DNA of 64,000 nt from Rhodococcus wratislaviensis (GTDB taxonomy: Bacteria; Actinomycetota; Actinomycetes; Mycobacteriales; Mycobacteriaceae). This document shows, piece by piece, positions 24,101 through 31,400 of the stretch. The position numbers and the translations under genes are program-made. The stretch is taken from positions 124,001 to 188,000 of the forward strand of contig NZ_UAUI01000001.1 of the NCBI RefSeq assembly GCF_900455735.1. The letters run 5' to 3'. Every line of letters begins with the position of its first letter. Within the stretch, counting starts at the first letter, position 1. Under the pieces are notes generated by a model. That model was not told the DNA's origin. It saw nothing but the letters and a program-made list of their open reading frames with translations, and ran no database searches.

Positions 24101-25981
24101 GGTGAATTCGAGCATCACCTGGAACAGCGGCGTGTGCGAGGGATCGGATTCGGCCCCGAGGGCGGCGACGAGATCGTCGAAGGGCAGCGCCGCATGCGCG
24201 AACGCGGCCCGGTCGGCGTCCCGGACCCGGCTCAGGTGGTCGACGAACGACGATGCGGTGTCCACCTGCGACCGCAGGACGGTCTTGTTGAAGAACGCTC
24301 CGGCTTCCGGGTCGTCGGAGTCGTCCGCTTCGCGCCCGACGATCGGCGTTCCGATCACGACGTCGTCGGTGTCGCCCAGCCGGCCCAGGAGAACGGCCAG
24401 CGCGGCGTGCAGCGTGGTGAAGATCCCGGTGCCCGCCTCCTCGGCCAGTCGTGCCGCCCGGAGCTGCACGTCCGCGTCGACGGCGAACCCGACGACCTCG
24501 CCCGCCCCGGCCCGCTCGGCGGGACGCGGACGGTCCAGCGGCAGGGCCGTCACCTCCGGCAGACCCGCCAACTCCCGCTTCCAGAACGCGAGCTGGGCCT
24601 CCCGCTCGAGGAGCCGCGCGCCGAGGCGTGCGCTCTCGGCGTGAATGTCGGCGGTCCGCGTCAGCGGCTCGGCGGTGACGAACTCCTCGACCAACTCCAC
24701 GAACCTACGGTGGTGGGCGCGCAACTCCTCCGAGCCGTATCGGTTGGGGTTGCCGCGGAAATCGAGGAGCGTCTGGCCGTCACCGCTCTGGTAGATGTTG
24801 ACCAGCAGGTCGTCCACCGGGCCCGACGTCACGATGTGGTACTCGCCCGTGACCGTGCCCAGCGTGAACGCCTGGTGGAACAGCATGACGTTCACCATCG
24901 GACCGGCGAGACCCTCCGCCGTCCCGGCGAGTCCGGCATCGCGGCGGATGTCCTCGAGACTGCACCGCTGATGGCGCAGCGCACCCATCAGTTCGAGCTG
25001 TGTCCGCTGCACGAGCTCGGCCACCGTGTCCTCCGGCCGGACGGTGATCCGCAGCGGGGCGACGTTGACGAGCATGCCACCGGACCGCTGCAACGGCGCC
25101 GTGGTGCGCGCCGACACCGGAAGGTTGATGAGCACGTCCCGCTTCCCCGTCATGCGGGACAGATAGCAGGCGAACCCGGCGAGGAGCACGGCCGCCGAGG
25201 TGGCGCCGACCCGCTGATCCGACTCCCCGAGGAAACCCAGTGCGGTTTCGGAGATCTTCGCGCTCTCGAGCCGGCTCTTCGCCGCCGCGGGTGCGTCGTG
25301 GGTGGCGAGCGTCGAACCGTGCTCGATGCCGACAATGCGTTCGGCCCAGTACAACCGGTCGTTCTCGAAGCGGCTCGACGCCCGGTACTTCTGGTCCAGC
25401 TCGTAGAGTTCGCGCAGATCCAGCGCACGGTTCGGTTCCGGTTCGGTGCCCTCGACCGCCGCGGTGTACAGCGCCGCGATCCGGTTCACCATCGTCATGC
25501 CGCTGTACCCGTCGAGCGCGACGTGGTGAATCCTGGTGTACCACAAGTAGTGCCGCTCACCGACCTGGAGGACGGTCATCTCGACGAGCCGGTCCCGGGT
25601 CAGCCGGAGCGGTGTCGCGTAATCCTCGTCGATCCACGCCTGCGCGGCCGCCATCGGGTCGGACTCGCCCCGGAAGTCGAGGAAGCCGATCGACGGGTCG
25701 ATGCTGAAATCGACCTCCTGGTAGGGCTCCCCGTCGACGTCCAGCAGTCGCAGGAACGGCGACTGGAACTCCTGACCGGCCCGGACCGCCGCGTCGCTCA
25801 ACAGGTCCAGGTCGATTTCGCCCCGCAACTCGATGTACTGCGCGATGAACTTGGGAACCGTGGGGCTCAGCTGTTGGGCAAACCACATGCTCCGTTGCAC
25901 CGAGGAGAGCGGGAAGGCCCCTTCGGGAACGTTCACATCTTCGGCGCCGTTATTCGGCTGCGGCGAATTCACACTCGTCAT
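1..25981 (-). CDS. Giant non-ribosomal peptide synthetase NRPS1, seven modules seen, 3' end off the left edge
   Basis: Frame open from ATG at 25981 to base 1 (about 8,660 codons, no stop), preceded by a GGGGG ribosome-binding stretch. Order read from the translation: C (EntF-like) - half C - A1 - T | C-A2-T | C-A3-T-E | C-A4-T | C-A5-T-E | C-A6-T | C-A7-T. Every module has the A-domain core YTSGSTG and a carrier motif LGG(N/D)S; elongation C domains keep HHxxxDG. Carriers before the two E domains read LGGDSI and the C domains after them are DCL-like ([10 protein letters not shown]). It would build a capped peptide of at least seven residues in the cytoplasm, with D-residues at 3 and 5. The last carrier ([11 protein letters not shown]) resembles the thioesterase-adjacent carrier of NRPS2, so a terminal TE probably lies just outside. 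No tailoring or export gene is adjacent. NRPS identity is certain; the product is unknown. Confidence 0.97.
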   Translation of the reverse strand, partial: MTSVNSPQPNNGAEDVNVPEGAFPLSSVQRSMWFAQQLSPTVPKFIAQYIELRGEIDLDLLSDAAVRAGQEFQSPFLRLLDVDGEPYQEVDFSIDPSIGFLDFRGESDPMAAAQAWIDEDYATPLRLTRDRLVEMTVLQVGERHYLWYTRIHHVALDGYSGMTMVNRIAALYTAAVEGTEPEPNRALDLRELYELDQKYRASSRFENDRLYWAERIVGIEHGSTLATHDAPAAAKSRLESAKISETALGFLGESDQRVGATSAAVLLAGFACYLSRMTGKRDVLINLPVSARTTAPLQRSGGMLVNVAPLRITVRPEDTVAELVQRTQLELMGALRHQRCSLEDIRRDAGLAGTAEGLAGPMVNVMLFHQAFTLGTVTGEYHIVTSGPVDDLLVNIYQSGDGQTLLDFRGNPNRYGSEELRAHHRRFVELVEEFVTAEPLTRTADIHAESARLGARLLEREAQLAFWKRELAGLPEVTALPLDRPRPAERAGAGEVVGFAVDADVQLRAARLAEEAGTGIFTTLHAALAVLLGRLGDTDDVVIGTPIVGREADDSDDPEAGAFFNKTVLRSQVDTASSFVDHLSRVRDADRAAFAHAALPFDDLVAALGAESDPSHTPLFQVMLEFTDGGHPHDTSGNVTVSPIQREHRALGLDLVLALTESETGGIIGRLRFATDVWDRDSAEALAARFVRILQAVTADPTAPIGDVDLLEQVEYAELVPVRDEPSVEPRTLPALLARAVEAGGAGDALVYQGRTLTYPELDEQSDRLARMLIGHGVGPGSVVALAIARSIESVLATWAVAKSGAAFVPVDPNYPVDRIEHMLTDSGAVVGLTVAAHRSSLTATTPWLVMDDASFGRDLAKHAAGTLTDADRLRPLRTADPAYLIYTSGSTGTPKGVVVTHVGLANFAEDERQRFDVTAGSRTLHFSSPSFDASILELLLAVGAGATMVVAPSTVYGGTELADLLRRERVTHAFVTPAALASVDPSGLDHIRCVVTGGESCPPALVAQWAPGRVMFNAYGPTEATVVASVAGPLTVGEPVTIGRPSRGCGLLVLDSRLHPVPAGVPGELYITGDGVARGYHNRSIPTAERFVADPHGTPGERMYRTGDLARWNAAGQLEYLGRTDFQVKIRGFRIELGEIDAVVRSHPSVAFATTVGRTAPSGDTVLVTYVLPEDGTDIVVGDILEHAAAALPAHMVPARVMVLLEVPLTPAGKLDRKALPEPQFEATSTVYRAPVTPTEMQIAEVFAALLGVERIGVDDSFFDLGGDSLVATRVVSRVNVALSTEIGVLDLFEAPSVAMLSARVDALGPRTSARPVLAPRAGSGPVQVSLAQQRMWFINQLDTASPAYNIPVGIRLRGTLDVEALRTAVSDVLTRHESLRTVFPNTPNGPIQVVLPVAEVSPHLDAVEVAENELESRLIADAATGFDVTVEPPIRAELYRTATDDHVLVFVVHHIAADGLSMTPLTRDVMVAYHARAAGDTPQWAPLEVQYADFAVWQRELLGSPDDPTSLLARQLAFWARTLDGAPEVMDLPTDRPRPARQSMIGATADFSIPARIHAALLEIAGANDASLFMVVHAALAVLLSRSSGSSDVSIGSPVSGRGERQLDDVVGMFVNTVVLRTTVDPDRSFPEILSHTRSVDLEAFSNTDLPYERLVDELKPTRSEAHSPLFQVMLVLQGFANTRLELPGLDVEVEALETGAAKFDLQVILTEHTENSGAPGAIDVQFSYASELFDPPTMTALAERFVTLLETITAGSDAKVGDIDLIGADETHRMLEQWIDTDVAVPGSATLVSLFEAQVARTPDAVAVVFAEEELLYAEFDARANRLARELLARGVGPESRVAVALRRSLELMIAIYAVEKTGAAYVPLDPDHPASRIAYVIESAEPACVLTASRDRCEGVDSAAGASVIEIDTLNLSRRPSTPITDAERGGPIHPDSTAYVIYTSGSTGRPKGVAVSHRAIVNRLLWMQDTYRMDHTDVVLQKTPVTFDVSVWELFWPLEVGARLVLAAPDGHRDPTYLSHVIADHQVTTMHFVPSMLAVFTAGAEPELCGSLRQVFCSGEALPPATADAFRDFGSAALHNLYGPTEAAVDVTYWECTEGDRASVPIGAPVWNTQLYVLDSRLHPVPVGVHGELYLAGIQLARGYVGRSDLTSDRFVANPFGAPGQRMYRTGDVVRWRADGNIEYIGRRDFQVKLRGQRIELGEVEAAVLAHPSVAQAVVTVHRSEATGESLVGYVIPVAGADIDTAVVRDAAAEALPAYMVPTRIIVLDRFPLGATGKLDRGALPEPEFLSPSAEFVTPRNPIEEILASIFADLLDAPRIGVYDSFFNLGGNSLVATRLVARVNAALGSRIGVREIFDAPTVATLATRIESEAVQGAERPPLVAGVRPDRLPVSLAQKRMWFINQFDLDSPAYNIALAVRLTGDLDEDAMQDAVADVMDRHESLRTRFPMVEGEPLQVILPTEDVVPDLSPIATTEAELPEHISRLAGAGFDVTVAVPVRAALFRTDPGEHVLVIVVHHISADGFSMAPLARDVMTAYAARTGGQAPDWTPLPVQYADFALWQHRVLGNAEDPDSLLAAQLDYWTHTLAGLPELLALPTDHPRPTQQSMRGGIHSFSIDPQVHSRLITTAREHNSSVFMAVHAALAVLLARLGDTDDVSVGTPIAGRGDAALDDMVGMFVNTLVLRTPVEPAGTFTDLLSTVRDTDLNAFHHADLPFERLVDAISPERATSHSPLFQVVLEFRNNERPRLELPGLTVTGLDLATDISNFDLQLTLTEEFGVSGEPAGISAAFTYASSLFDASTIAGFADYLQRIFDAVTSEPGMAVGDIDLMVASERAALTPVMDGPDAEPRTLPELLAAAASVDPKAAALSYEGREVTYRELDERSNRLARLLIGRGIGPESVVALALARSPESVLSLWAVAKTGAAFVPVDPNYPTDRIVHMLSDSGAALALTVAEFRPTLPDCTSYVVVDAPGFDDEVSAHSAAVVTDADRTHPLALENPAYLIYTSGSTGTPKGVVVTHRGLANFATDERIRFGVTPRSRTLHFSSPSFDASILELLLAVGSGATMVIAPASVIGGTELADVLREGRVTHAFITPAAMASVDPAGLDQLECVATGGDVCPPELVAQWVTGGRRMFNAYGPTEATVVSSVTGPMIPGEGVTIGRPPMGTGEMVLDSRLHPVPNGVTGELYVTGSGLARGYKDRAGTTAERFVANPYGGLGARMYRTGDLARWNGAGQLEYLGRSDFQVKIRGFRIELGEIETALTRYPGVARSVVSAHKGSTGANRLVGYLVPTAGAELDPEAVLDFVGGFLAPYMVPSALIVLDELPLTPAGKLDRRALPEPDFGARVSTGRAPVSEMEEVLAGLFAEVLGLDSAGVEDSFFALGGDSIMSIQLVARAKAAGVVLTPRDVFEAKTVSGLAAVASWVGAADVVVLDELPGGGVGDMPTTPITKWLLERGGEFNRMSQSALLTAPPNLRELEPLAATFQAVLDRHDMLRAQLIVSAEDSHLAVRPVGAVDAQDLIRRVAVSTAPGTRAFAATVIAELDAALDRLDPAAGVMVQVVWFDAGESGGRLLVVAHHLVVDGVSWRILVPDLATAWAQISAGQEPVLEQVGTSMRRWAHGLVDEAANRAAELDLWQRILDCEDPLVGSRPLDPDIDVNATVGRVTVQLPAEVSEAVLTALPEAIHGSVNDGLLTALAMAVTQWRRTRGHTLHGRSVDGTLVSLEGHGREDQVVPGADLGRTVGWFTAMFPVRLDLSGIDLDDAFDGGKAAGSAIKAIKEQLLAIPDHGMGYGMLRYLNADTAPLLAARSLPQISFNYLGRFAADLSEAATRAGWTPTGEVDMDRAQDLDTPVTSAIDVNAVTTEVEDRPQLRATWAYAAGVLTVAEVRELAELWVRALTALTTYAARPDAGGVTPSDLELVSLDQDAIDRIESRFPALSDIWSLSPLQSGLLFHALLADQTIDSYTVQVTLELRGAVPSRMRVAGQALLDRHANLRASFVYDEGGTPVQAIHGYAELPWTEIDLSGLDAESREAEIVRLLDADRRRGFDMATPPLLRFMLIQVGGDEQRLIVTNHHILLDGWSMPLLIRDLLTLYATEGDAAALPRVHPYRDYLTWMSHRSTEDSLGVWRRALAGVEEPTLLAPADAPVQSETQSSELLVELDVDRTDQLSVLAREHGLTLSTLIRTAWGIVLGGLVGRSDVVFGGTVSGRPPQIAGIESMVGLFINTLPVRVVLDPRETLGELLERIQGEQAALLDHHYVGLTDIQSVAGPGAGFDTLTVFESYPVDREGLTEQTDIAGMHVLDVHDSANAAHYPLALIASAHENLQLKLEYVEDLFDRADVERIGDRIVRALIALAEHPGMKLAQLRLLTDVEEAELVPARGRPGRSVRTLPQMFTDTAAAAGDATALVFGDRRMSYRELDERSNQLARLLIDRGVGPEDIVALGISRSIESVLAVWSITKTGAAFVPVDPTYPRERVEHMVTDSGCTFGLRLEADHGRLPDTVSWLTLDDPDTDAAIRAMSSDTVTDDDRVVPLRFAHPAYVIYTSGSTGKPKGVVVSHRGLDNFAEEQRTRYATDSTSRTLHFSSPSFDASVLEYLLSFAVGATMVIVPPSVYGGEELAELIRTEGVTHGFVTPAALASVDPEGLEVFQNVVAGGEAVPPELVTRWAPGRTMYNGYGPTETTIMSNLSDHLQVGETVTIGAPVRGVSEVILDSRLQPVSVGVAGELYISGEGLARGYHARAGLTSERFVANPYGEQGDRMYRTGDLARWRSDHTVEYLGRTDFQVKIRGFRIELGDIDSALAGHPSVAFAVTLGRPGPAGDTVLVSYVLPEAESVLEPPELKEWTANLLPAHMVPSSIMILDEIPLTPVGKLDRAALPEPQFLPTSDDFRPPSTVLEHTIADVITTVLGIERVGIDDNFFDIGGNSLIATRVAARLTAELDTDIGVRTLFEAPTIHQLARLIESTAFAPAQDGAHVRIPLGPMPRPAHVPVSLAQKRMWFLNQFDTSSAAYNIPLAVRLTGHLDVESLRAAVTDVFVRHESLRTVFPSHDGEPTQVVLSPGQWTPNLEILEVSEDELREHIAGLATAGFDVTADVPMRSALFALAPDDHVLVIVVHHICADGFSLTPLARDVMTAYAARIAGSAPQWNPLSVQYADYTLWQLQLLGDEGDAESLISQQLRYWTDQLADLPELLQLPTDRARPVQQSFRGAQVDFTIPADVHRALAALARKHNSTMFMAVHAALSVLLSALSSTEDIAVGTPIAGRGDAALDDMVGMFVNTLVLRSAVDPAEGFGTLMDQVRSTDLAAFHHSDLPFERLVDVLAPERSTAHSPLFQALLEFRNNETPRLELPELTAAAVDFDLEVAKFDLQLSVEEGFDVDGVASGIAASFIFATDLFDAGTVRTFAERFLRILGAVTSDPQAPVGDIVITDAAERSAMATEWNTAGVDAGTATLADRFAQSVARFPDATAVTSEDVALTYSELDARSNRLARLLISQGVGPETLVAVALPRTCDLIIALLAVIKTGGGYLPVDITYPADRLAFVFEDAAPNCVITTTGDVSALPDSETPAILLDDPETTTDLAQQSPATITDADRVAPLDSASVAYVIYTSGSTGRPKGVVVSHRNVLTLFANTQPLYGFDENDVWTMFHSYAFDFSVWELWGPLLYGGRLVVVDYYTARSPEMFHELLRNEQVTVLNQTPTAFYQLAETDRIVSEIDVNAAALALRYVIFGGEALDLGQLGRWYSRHDDSAPTLVNMYGITETTVHVSYLALDREFAESASASVIGRGIAGLHVHVLDRRLHPVPPGTIGEMYVSGDQVTRGYLGRAGLSSTRFVADPLRPGARMYRTGDLARWNTDGQLEYLGRSDFQVKIRGFRIELGEIESALLRYRGIAQAVVLTRDDGHGGHRLIGYVVPESGATVEVSSALEFVGTQLTSYMVPATLVVLDALPLTSNGKLDRRALPEPDFGARVSAGRAPATEMETILAGLFAEVLGLESVGVDDSFFALGGDSIMSIQLVARAKAAGVVLTPRDVFEAKTVAALAEAASWAGAADVVVLDELPGGGIGEMPVTPITAWLLERGGDFRRYTQTALLSLPAAADETLLKRTIAAVVDHHDMLRARLLGAEPQWRIEVQAVGAVDVDDVLHRVEVPSVVGSGFAEIATRELDAAAGRLDPEAGVMLQMVWFDAGGGGGRLLVVAHHLVVDGVSWRILVPDLATAWAQVSAGQEPVLEPVGTSMRRWSHGLVEATRERADEIELWRRVLEADDPLIGSRPLDAAIDVAGTVEKVTVEVPADVTDALLTRVPEAFHGGVNDGLLTALALALAQWRRTHGDFTRESLVSLEGHGREDQVLPGADLGRTVGWFTAMFPVRLDLSGIDLDDAFAGGKAAGSAVKAIKEQLLGIPDHGIGYGMLRYLDPETADQLRALAKPQVTFNYLGRLGGATSTDIHGHAWVPVTDTKLDDIPASDIPVASALDINAVTGTGADGNRLRATWAFPTGVLTPSEVRALADLWVQALTALTTHVARPDAGGVTPSDLDLVTLDQDAIDRLEARFPALSDIWSLSPLQSGLLFHAQFSDATVDPYLVQLALKLRGEVDPDRFRRAGQALLDRHPNLRAAFVHDSAGASAQIIQQHVELPWSEFDLSALDPDETTREYDRIVARDRSVKFDMANAPLLRLALVRLTADDYRLILTNHHILLDGWSTPLVIRDLLTLYALDADGSLLPRVHSYRDYLSWMKRHDTTDSLDAWRTALDGVEEPTLLAPLERGEAHSAVAEETAFTLSEEQTTRLRDLSRERGLTLNTVVQTAWGIVLGGLVGRSDVVFGGTVSGRPPQIAGIESMVGLFINTLPVRVTLDPWESLGELLERVQSEQAALLDHHYVGLTDVQSAVGGGGAFDTLTVFESYPVDEAGLTEQTDIAGMFVTGIDGKDSAHYPLAVVASGDARLNFKFEYLPEVFEESAVDEIADRLQRVLDALADRPEIPLAHMQLLTEAELAEFAPVRGRPGFSVRTLPQIFEDAAALDPNRTALTFEGRNVSYRELNERSNQLARVLISRGAGPETFVALGIPRSIESVLAVWAVAKTGAAFVPVDPNYPMDRIEHMLTDSGATIGLTMAAYEKALPDSVPWLQLDSPKFEKACQSKPALPVADSDRRSPISLDNAAYIVYTSGSTGKPKGVVVTHEGLDNFAEDQRQRFAAAQTSRTLHFSTPSFDGSVFEYLQAFGVGATMVIAPPTVYGGAELAELIRSEHVTHAFVTTAALSTVDPTGLDEFQHVVFGGEACPPELVTRWAPGRQLSNAYGPTETTVMANISDPMTVGDPITLGGPIRGVGELVLDSRLQPVPVGVPGELYITGAGLARGYHRRPELSSQRFVANPFGEAGERMYRTGDIVRWRADHTVEYVGRSDFQVKIRGFRIELGEIDNEIATFPGVSFAATLGVPGPSGDTVLVTYLLPNTAGGVDPAELTAHLSTRLPAHMVPTSVMFLDEIPLTPVGKLDRSALPAPEFHVTTTEFQPPTNDLERKIVDIFAEVLGIERIGIDDNFFDLGGNSLVATRVTARLRDALDTDIGVRALFEAPDVRSLAERVADSVSGGARPALAPVERPDQIPLSLAQKRMWFLNQFDTSSPAYNIPLAVRLTGTLDEDALRLAMADVLERHETLRTVFPTVDNEPTQRILPAADAQPDVDTVSVAAEDLPRHIMDLVSRGFDVSTDVPVRAALFRIAPDHHVLTIVVHHISADGFSLAPLARDVMVAYTSRLGGDGPQWDPLHVQYADYTLWQHAGLGSENDPESMINQQLRFWSDTLAGVPDVIQLPTDRPRPIQQTFEGDRVEFAIDADLHQRLTALARANNATMFMAVHAALAVLLSRLGSTDDVVIGTPVAGRGEAALDDMVGMFVNTLVLRNRIDPASTFTELVQRIRETDLAAFQHSDLPFERLVEELNPTRSTSYSPLFQVALEFQNNENPTLELPDLRVENVDLETRVVKEDLEVILAEQFDRDGAPAGVSGGLDFAVSLFDRGTARSIADRFVRILAAVTADPDRPIGTLPLLDEAEIEEMVPARGKPDVRPEVWPDLLTAAATLDPDSVALSFEDRQVTYRELDEWSNRLARVLCAQGVGPETFVAIGMPRSIEEVVSIWSVAKSGAAFVPVDPTYPRDRIDYMLTDCRASVGLTVADRRDNLPDTVPWLVLDDESFAEQVAAVSSAPVTDADRTRPLHLAHPAYLIYTSGSTGKPKGVIVTHRGMANLTAEEHERFQVTHDSRVSHLASPSFDASIFELMMAFGASARVVIVPPTVFGGTELADLFRRNAVTHAFITPTALSSIEDVGLESLRVLAVAGEACPPELVEIWGKHRNMHNGYGPTETTIQASVSAPMRPGGVVNIGAPALGFGSLVLDERLQPVPVGVPGELYITGPGLARGYHNRSALTSERFVACPFGEPGRRMYRTGDVVRWRGDHTIEYIGRTDFQVKVRGFRIELGEIDAVLARHPAVAFAATIGHTGPSGDTLLASYVRAAEGHDLEPAELRTHAADRLPAHMVPSAVVVLDQIPMTPVGKLDRKALPAPEFGTTGAAFRAPTTATERIIVEAFAEVLGVDRVGTADSFFDLGGNSIVATRVITVLQERLGRQIPLQSMFLDPTPAGLALRVD
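3130..6300 (-). other. NRPS1 module 6: DCL C-A-T
   Basis: The C domain starts [14 protein letters not shown] and carries [13 protein letters not shown], a DCL type that fits its place after an E domain. A core near 4420-4440; pocket D-G-F-F-V-G-A-V-M. The D-G-F-F opening resembles codes for branched aliphatic residues, but I would only call it hydrophobic. Carrier LGGNSL near 3290. Confidence 0.82.
6300..11000 (-). other. NRPS1 module 5: C-A(Thr)-T-E
   Basis: C with [10 protein letters not shown] core near 9095-9118. The pocket D-F-W-N-I-G-M-V-H ([37 protein letters not shown]) is the textbook threonine code. Carrier LGGDSI near 7900, then an E domain (about 6370-7780) with [13 protein letters not shown]. 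Epimerising L-Thr at the alpha carbon gives D-allo-Thr, the predicted fifth residue. Confidence 0.87.
11000..14200 (-). other. NRPS1 module 4: DCL C-A-T
   Basis: The C domain starts with the DCL-like [14 protein letters not shown] and has [14 protein letters not shown], fitting its position after an E domain. The A core lies near 12285-12315; the pocket reads D-A-L-F-V-G-G-I-M, hydrophobic. The carrier reads IGGNSL near 11165. Confidence 0.82.
14200..18830 (-). other. NRPS1 module 3: C-A-T-E, epimerising module
   Basis: C with [10 protein letters not shown] pocket D-A-L-F-A-G-A-V-V (hydrophobic), carrier LGGDSI near 15800, then an epimerisation domain (about 14250-15670) with [13 protein letters not shown] and NYLGR. 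The module is about 480 residues longer than its neighbours, which equals the E domain. The residue should be passed on in the D form, consistent with the DCL-type C domain that follows. Confidence 0.85.
18830..22040 (-). other. NRPS1 module 2: C-A(Ser)-T
   Basis: An LCL C domain (HHIAADGLS), an A domain (A3 core near 20120-20150) and a carrier LGGNSL near 18970. The A pocket reads D-V-W-H-F-S-L-V-D ([34 protein letters not shown]). This matches the established serine code, so L-Ser is predicted with good confidence. Confidence 0.85.
22040..25981 (-). other. NRPS1 module 1: EntF-like C, half C, A, T
   Basis: Residues about 10-440 form a complete C domain with HHVALDG and the later landmarks [18 protein letters not shown] and SGPVDDL, as in EntF-type domains that take an aryl or acyl cap from another carrier. 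A half C domain follows (listed separately), then A1 with IYTSGSTG near 23300-23330. The A1 pocket reads D-A-L-F-V-G-A-V-V plus the usual Lys: a hydrophobic pocket, residue not assignable. The carrier reads LGGDSL near 22180. Confidence 0.85.
23880..24640 (-). other. Half condensation domain (C-terminal lobe only) inside NRPS1 module 1
   Basis: Directly after the first complete C domain the protein continues with landmarks of only the second half of an LCL-type C domain: [46 protein letters not shown] and PLFQVMLEF (residues about 448-700). The N-terminal lobe with the catalytic HHxxxDG motif is missing. No stop or frameshift is present, so the piece is translated. The usual [10 protein letters not shown] is altered to [10 protein letters not shown], suggesting long decay or a structural role. 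It looks like the remnant of the module's original C domain after the EntF-like domain was fused in front. Confidence 0.8.
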
Positions 25982-26011
25982 CTCGTTCCCCCAGCGGGTA
26001 GAAGACCTTGG

Positions 26012-26030
26012 ATGCGCAAGTCCTGCGCGT
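26012..26030. repeat. Inverted repeat in the NRPS1 leader
   Basis: ATGCGCA (26012-26018) and TGCGCGT (26024-26030) are near-perfect inverted arms separated by 5 bases, about 31 bases upstream of the NRPS1 ATG. Size and position suit a repressor site or leader hairpin. No regulator is identified. Confidence 0.35.
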
Positions 26031-26057
26031 GAGACGGACCAACCGACGCCGGTCTCC

Positions 26058-26086
26058 CACGCTGTACTGATCGTGCTGTACGCGTG
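26058..26086. repeat. Second inverted repeat upstream of NRPS1
   Basis: CACGCTGTAC (26058-26067) pairs with GTACGCGTG (26078-26086) apart from one bulged T, with a 10-base centre. It lies about 77 bases upstream of the NRPS1 start in the 215-base gap where its promoter should be. I could not pick out convincing -35/-10 boxes there. Confidence 0.35.
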
Positions 26087-26181
26087 GGCCCGGTGTGCGT
26101 CGATTCGTGATGTTCGTTTCGGAATCGCCATCGACGGGCGACGGTCGGACCGGTCGAGCAGAGTGCGTCCTACGCTCCCCC

Positions 26182-26196
26182 GCCTCTGTCCGAGGC
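26182..26196 (-). terminator. Weak hairpin after the zinc-binding protein gene
   Basis: GCCTC and GAGGC are perfect 5-base arms around a 5-base loop, directly after the stop codon of the minus-strand gene at 26197. There is no U-tract. It may only attenuate read-through into NRPS1, so partial co-transcription is possible. Confidence 0.3.
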
Positions 26197-26529
26197 TCAG
26201 CGGAAGCGTTCGGCCTCACGTGCGAGTTGCACGAGGTCGGCGCACAGGGACTCCACCTCATGGGCCGCCGCACCTTCGGCAACGGCTGTCGCCACGTCCT
26301 CGGCGGCACATCGAACCTGGAAAATTCGGTCGACCATAGCGGAGGCTTCCTCCGAGGTGAGCACCACCGCATCGGCGGGGATGCTCGTGCCCTTGACCTG
26401 GTTGCGCTGCTCGTACGCGCGCTGCCGGCAGGATTGGCGGCAGTACCGGCGGCGGCGGCCCATCCCCGTCTCGGCCACTTCCCGGCCGCACCACACGCAG
26501 GAATCGGGTCTGCGGGAGGCGCCGGTCAT
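26197..26529 (-). CDS. Small conserved zinc-binding protein, function unknown
   Basis: The ORF extends to 26703, but ATG at 26529 is preferred: it follows AGGTGG at good spacing and leaves room for the divergent rbpA promoter. The 110-residue product opens with C11-x2-C14-x15-C30-x3-C34 in an Arg-rich stretch ([25 protein letters not shown]), a likely four-Cys zinc site that could bind nucleic acid. The second half is acidic and helical. It sits divergent to rbpA, where M. tuberculosis has the small gene Rv2049c; I infer orthology from position only. No enzymatic motif is seen. Confidence is high that it is a gene and low on its function. Confidence 0.8.
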   Translation of the reverse strand: MTGASRRPDSCVWCGREVAETGMGRRRRYCRQSCRQRAYEQRNQVKGTSIPADAVVLTSEEASAMVDRIFQVRCAAEDVATAVAEGAAAHEVESLCADLVQLAREAERFR

Positions 26530-26602
26530 GGTCAACCACCTTACTGCGCGGCGCCCCACGGCCCGCCCGGTAAGATGTCGAGGTTGCATCTGCGCGGCGT
26601 GC

Positions 26603-26629
26603 GGGAACCAATCGGGAGGCCGTGGCGTT
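26603..26629 (+). promoter_or_regulatory. ECF-sigma-type promoter for rbpA
   Basis: GGGAAC (26603-26608), a 17-base spacer, then CGTT (26626-26629) fit the consensus of stress ECF sigma factors of the SigR/SigH/SigE group. Transcription would start near 26636, giving a leader of about 65 bases. Streptomyces rbpA is known to be SigR-controlled, so the site makes biological sense. An upstream TAAGAT (26571-26576) could be a housekeeping -10 box, but no well-spaced -35 box is visible. Confidence 0.55.
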
Positions 26630-26701
26630 GTAGATGAGTGTGAACGCTTGGTTCTGGTCCAGGCGTACTCGCGCGGAGACGATCGAGGAGAGGACACAAC
26701 C

Positions 26702-27040
26702 ATGGCAGATCGCGTACTTCGAGGGAGTCGTCTCGGAGCGGTGAGCTACGAGACCGACCGTGACCACGACCTCGCACCCCGTCGGATGGCAAAGTACCGG
26801 TGCGACAACGGTGAGGTCTTCGACATTCCCTTCGCCGACGATGCCGAGATTCCCGGCACCTGGCTGTGCCGCAACGGCCTCGAGGGAACCCTGGTCGAGG
26901 GGACTGCACCCGAGGCCAAGAAGGTCAAGCCGCCGCGTACCCACTGGGACATGCTGCTCGAACGCCGTTCCAAGGAGGAACTGGAGGAGCTGCTGAAGGA
27001 GCGCCTCGACCTGCTGAAGGCGAAGCGCCGCGGAGCCTGA
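26702..27040 (+). CDS. rbpA: RNA polymerase-binding protein RbpA
   Basis: The 112-residue protein matches mycobacterial RbpA (Rv2050) along its length: start MADRVLRGSRLGAVSYE, core DDAEIPGTWLCRNG, basic linker KKVKPPRTHWDMLLERR, and the C-terminal sigma-interaction helix EELEELLKERLDLLKAKRR. RbpA binds core RNA polymerase and group 1 and some group 2 sigma factors and stabilises the open complex. The ATG at 26702 follows GAGGAGAGGAC at ideal spacing. An ECF-type promoter lies upstream and a strong hairpin downstream, so it is a single-gene unit. It is convergent with NRPS2 and divergent from the zinc-binding protein gene. Identification is very secure. Confidence 0.98.
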   Translation: MADRVLRGSRLGAVSYETDRDHDLAPRRMAKYRCDNGEVFDIPFADDAEIPGTWLCRNGLEGTLVEGTAPEAKKVKPPRTHWDMLLERRSKEELEELLKERLDLLKAKRRGA

Positions 27041-27060
27041 CACAGGCAACCGAACCGTAC

Positions 27061-27093
27061 GAACGCCGTCTCGGCTCTGCCGGGGCGGCGTTC
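27061..27093 (+). terminator. rbpA transcription terminator
   Basis: GAACGCCG (27061-27068) and CGGCGTTC (27086-27093) form a perfect 8-bp stem. Its 17-base loop can fold further (CGGC 27072-27075 with GCCG 27079-27082). It starts 20 bases after the rbpA stop and lacks a U-tract, as is common in actinobacteria. Confidence 0.6.
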
Positions 27094-27297
27094 GCCGCGT
27101 CCGGGGAGGCTGCGACCCCGGCTTCGGCGCGGACGGGGTGTTCGACACGGACAAGCTTCTGTTGGTCACTGGGCTGGTCACCGTCTCGACAGGACTCATC
27201 CAAGTACTCCGATCTGCTGAACGCGGGCGCGTTACATTCCGAGCACACAAAGCACCGAGCGTCACGCCCCGAACACGCAGTCGAAGAAACCACGTAT

Positions 27298-27352
27298 GAC
27301 CGACCTCTCGGGCTTCCATACCGTTTGAGAGGTAGGTCACATGACCGCTCTC
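27298..27352. repeat. Overlapping alternative stem-loops
   Basis: GACCGACCTCTC (27298-27309) pairs with GAGAGGTAGGTC (27327-27338) with one mismatch. The right arm can instead fold on itself: GAGAG (27327-27331) with CTCTC near 27348-27352, enclosing the perfect dyad GGTCA-CA-TGACC (27335-27346). The two folds exclude each other, as in attenuator-like or switch RNAs. No coding gene accounts for it. Confidence 0.4.
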
Positions 27353-27524
27353 AATCTACTATTCGGTACCGCGGAGTCAAGGGTTTGGTCTTCTCTTCGG
27401 GTAGATCTCACACCTGGGGTATGAAATCGGCACCCCGAAACCACGGCCGGTCGGGCGTCCACGACATTTCGGGTGGTCAACCGCTCGTTTCCAGTACAAC
27501 CGCTCACATTTCGTGGTATTCCCC

Positions 27525-27571
27525 CACCACCACCCAAACCAAACCTTCCGGTCTGTCGGGCGGTGGTGGTG
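27525..27571 (-). terminator. Probable NRPS2 terminator hairpin
   Basis: CACCACCACC (27525-27534) and GGTGGTGGTG (27562-27571) form a perfect 10-bp stem, beginning 3 bases after the NRPS2 stop on the minus strand. The loop is long (27 bases) and there is no U-tract. Confidence 0.45.
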
Positions 27572-27574
27572 CGG

Positions 27575-28450
27575 TCAGCGCACCGAGTGCGGTCGGTTCG
27601 CGCTGTCGTCGGGATCGCTGTCCTTGCCGGTGTCGGGTGCGGCATGCCGCGGCCGGCGGCGCGAACGCTCGAGGTGCGGTGCGATCGCGGCGAGAGCGTC
27701 CGGCGTCGTCATCGTCCAGTGCGTCGCGTCCACCGGATGCTCGTCGATGTTCCCGTTCACGAACCGGCCCCAGCAGGTCACCGGGTCCACGTGGAAGCCG
27801 TCGTCGAGGGCGGCGGTGAAGAACACCAGATCGCCGTCGAACACCCTCGGACGGTGTGCGTCGATCAGTTCGGGGGCCCGCAGCGCATTGCCGTAGATCC
27901 GCTCCAGCTCCGCAGCGGTCAGCGCCGCCAGCGGCCCTCCGACGACCCGCAGCAGAGCGGCGGCCCGCTCGGCGTCGAACTGCCCGTCCGGCGCGAGTTC
28001 GTCGAGCACACTGTCGTCCGGGAGGTCCAGGCCGACACCGCCGAGAAGATCGGCGGTGGTCGCGGAGTTCTCCACACTGCGGTCGATCCCGACGTAGCTG
28101 TCGAGGAGCCCCAGCAGACGCACCTCTTCACCGGCGTCCTGCAACTGCACTGCCATCTCGTGAGCGATGACCCCGCCCAGCGACCACCCCACCAGGTGGT
28201 ACGGGCCGTGCGGCTGGATCGACCGGATCTCCCGGACGTAGCGGCCGGCGAAATCGGTGATCGTCTCCGGATGCGGCTCGTCCTCGGTCAGCGCCGGCGA
28301 CTGCAGCCCGTAGATCGGCCGGTCCTGGGTCAGCTCGCGGCCGAGCCCCGCGTAGCTCCACGCGAGCCCGATGAACGGGTGCACACAGAACAGCGGCTCC
28401 GCCGTCCCTCTCGTGCGGATCGGCAGAAGCACGTCGAGTGACGCACCGGC
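27575..28450 (-). other. NRPS2 terminal type I thioesterase domain
   Basis: About 290 residues of alpha/beta-hydrolase fold: [13 protein letters not shown], the nucleophile motif GWSLGG near 28174-28190, a candidate acid in LLDSYVG, and the candidate His in DATHWTM near the end. It releases the finished chain. The sequence does not tell hydrolysis from macrocyclisation. The final roughly 30 residues are a charged, Pro-rich tail. Confidence 0.9.
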
Positions 28451-31400
28451 ACCGTCGACCCCGTCGTTCGTCCACTTCTGGATGCGCTGTCCCAGCGACT
28501 GCGGCGTGGGATCGCTGAACATCCATTGCAGCGGAAAGTCGATTCCCAGCTCGGACCCGAGCGCGGACGCGACCCGGGTGGCGATCAGCGAGTTGCCGCC
28601 GAGGTCGAAGAAGCTGTCCGTGACTCCCACACGGTCGATCCCGAGCACGTCGGCGAACACCGTGGCGACAGCGCGCTCGGCCGCCGTTCGCGGCGCCTGG
28701 TACTCGTCGGCCGCCGACCGGGCGGCCGGTGCGGGCAGGGCCTTGCGGTCGAGTTTGCCGTTCACCGACAGCGGCAGGGCGTCCAGGTGCACGACGTGCG
28801 CCGGGATCATGTACGACGGGACGCGGGCGGACAGGTGTGCGCGCACGTCGGACCAGTCGGCCGCCCGCCGCCCCACCAGATACGCCACCAGCGCGTCCTC
28901 GCCGCGGTCGTCGCGGTGCACCACCACCACCGCCTGCGACACATCCGCATGCGTCTCCAGAGCCGCCTCGATCTCCCCCAACTCGATCCGCTGCCCCCGC
29001 AACTTCACCTGGAAATCGGTACGCCCCACATACTCCACAACCCCATCCGCGCGGCGACGCACCAGATCCCCCGTGCGATACATCCGCCCACCCGCAAACG
29101 GGTTCGCCACGAACCGATCCGCCGACAGATCCGGACGATTCAGATACCCCCGCGCCAGCTGATCACCCGCCAGATACAACTCCCCCGCCACCCCGCTCGG
29201 CACCGGATGCAACCGCGCATCGAGCACATACAACTGCGTGTTCCACACCGGACGCCCGACCGGCACCGTCACCGTATCCGCAGCACCGGTCTCCCAGAAC
29301 GTCACGTCGACCGCGGCCTCCGTCGGCCCGTACAAATTATGCAGCTCAGCAGCACTGACCGCCCGGAACCGCGACACCTGCTCCGGCGTCAACGCCTCAC
29401 CCGAACAGAACACCAACCGCAACGAATCACATTCCACCACAGCCGGTTCCGCAGTGAACACCGACAGCATCGACGGCACGAAGTGGGTGGTCGTCACGTG
29501 ACGTTCCTGGATCAGCCCCGTCAGGTACCGCGGATCGCGGTGTCCGTCGGGCGCGGCGATCACCAGCGTGGCACCGACCTGCAGCGGCCAGAACAGCTCC
29601 CACACCGACACATCGAACGTCACCGGAGTCTTCTGCAGGACGACGTCCGCGCTGGTCAGGGTGTATTCGTGCTGCATCCACAGCAGGCGGTTCACGATCG
29701 CACCATGGGTGACCGCGACACCCTTCGGCCGGCCCGTCGACCCGGACGTGAAGATCACGTACGCCGTGTTCGCCGGGGTCAGCGGCCACAGCCGGTCCGC
29801 GTCGGTGACGGGCGAGCTGTCGAAGCCGGAGACGTCCTCGGACGCGACGTCGATGACGGGGACCGATCCGCCGCCGGGGAGTCCGGCACCGCTGACCAGC
29901 ACACATGCCGGCTGTGCGGTGTCGAGTACATGCGCGGTGCGCTCGGCCGGATGGTCCGGATCCACCGGCAGGTAGGCGCCGCCGGCCTTCACGACGGCGT
30001 AGATCGCGACGAGCAGATCGATCGAACGGCGCATCGCGACCGCCACCACCGACTCGGGGCCGACGCCCTGCTCGATCAGTCGGCGCGCCAGCCTGTTCCC
30101 GCGGGCGTCGAAGTCGGCGTACGTCAACTCGTCCCGGTCGAAGATCAGCGCGATCCGGTCGGGGCCCGCCGCGACCCTCGCGTCGAACAGCGACGCCAGG
30201 GTGCCGGCGGGCACATCGTGCGATGTCGCGTTGGTGGCGGCGATCTGCTTCCGTTCGCCGCTGCCGAGGACGTCGATGTCGCCGACCGCGGTGTCCGGAC
30301 CGTCGGCGGCCGCCCGTAGAACCTGCAGGAACCGCTGTCCGAACACGTGCATGGACGGCTCGTCGAACAGGTCGGAGGCGTACGTGAGGCGGGCTGCGAT
30401 CCCGTCCGGACTTCCCTCGGAGTCGAATTGCTCCATCAGGGTGAGCTGCAGGTCGAACTTGGCGATGTCGACATCGAAGTCGACGCCGCTCACCGACAGG
30501 TCACCCAGTTGAAGGGTCGCCTGGTCGAGATTCTGGAACGTGAGCATCACCTGGAACAGGGGATGCCGCCCGGTGGACCGCGACGGATTGACGACCTCCA
30601 CGAGGCGCTCGAACGGAACGTCCGCGTGGGAGAAGGCGGCGAGATCGGTCTCGCGCACGTCGGCGACCACTTCGGCGAAGGTCCGGCCTCCGTCGACCTG
30701 CTGGCGCAGGACCAGCGTGTTGACGAACATGCCGATCAGGTCGTCGAGTTCGCGTTCGCCACGACCCGCGACGGGGGTGCCGATCGCGATGTCCCCGGTG
30801 CCGGAGAGTCGGCTCAGCAACACCGCGAGCGCCGAGTGCACGAGCATGAACAGGGACGCGTTCGCGTCCCGCGCCACACCCAGGAGCGTGCCGTGCAGGT
30901 CGGCCGGCACGGCGAAGTCGACGGTGCCGCCCCGGTACGACGCGACCGCGGGACGCGGGCGGTCGGTGGGCAGGTCCAGCTGATCCGGTGCGCCCGCCAG
31001 GGTCTGCTTCCAGAACGCGAGTTGCCGCGACGCGACCGATTCGGGATCGGTCTCGTCGCCGAGAAGCGCCCGCTGCCACAGTGCGTAGTCGGCGTACTGC
31101 ACCGGCAACGGCGCCCAGTCGGGCGTGGTGTCCGCCGACCGCGCCGCGTACGCCGTCATCACGTCCCGCACCATCGGCGCCATCGACCAGCCGTCGCCGG
31201 AGATGTGATGGACCACCAGGGCGAGAACGTGCTCCGTCGCGGACATGCGGAAGACCCGCACCCGCACCGGAACCTCCGTGGTGACGTCGAATCCGGTGGT
31301 CACCAGGCCGGCGATCAGCGCGGGCAGCGCAGCCTCGTCCGTCGTGACGACGGACAGTTCGCCCCCCACCCGGTCGGTGGGCAGGATCACCTGGTGCGGG

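Larger units (their letters stand above)
27041..27574. other. Gene-free stretch between the convergent rbpA and NRPS2 ends
   Basis: I find no convincing gene in these 534 bases on either strand. The stretch holds the rbpA hairpin (27061-27093), a pair of mutually exclusive stem-loops (27298-27352) and the NRPS2 hairpin (27525-27571). Bases from about 27220 to 27550 look visibly less GC-rich than the flanking genes, which would fit an insertion scar beside NRPS2 or a small non-coding RNA. Neither is proven. Confidence 0.5.

Noticed and set aside
24640..25981. NRPS1 module 1 read as having two complete C domains
   Set aside because: The second copy has only the C-terminal lobe; no HHxxxDG motif or N-terminal lobe sequence is present between the first C domain and AFWKRELAG.
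26866..27819. Plus-strand frame overlapping the rbpA end and the gap to NRPS2
   Set aside because: It is out of frame with rbpA and continues through two terminator hairpins into antisense NRPS2; not a gene.
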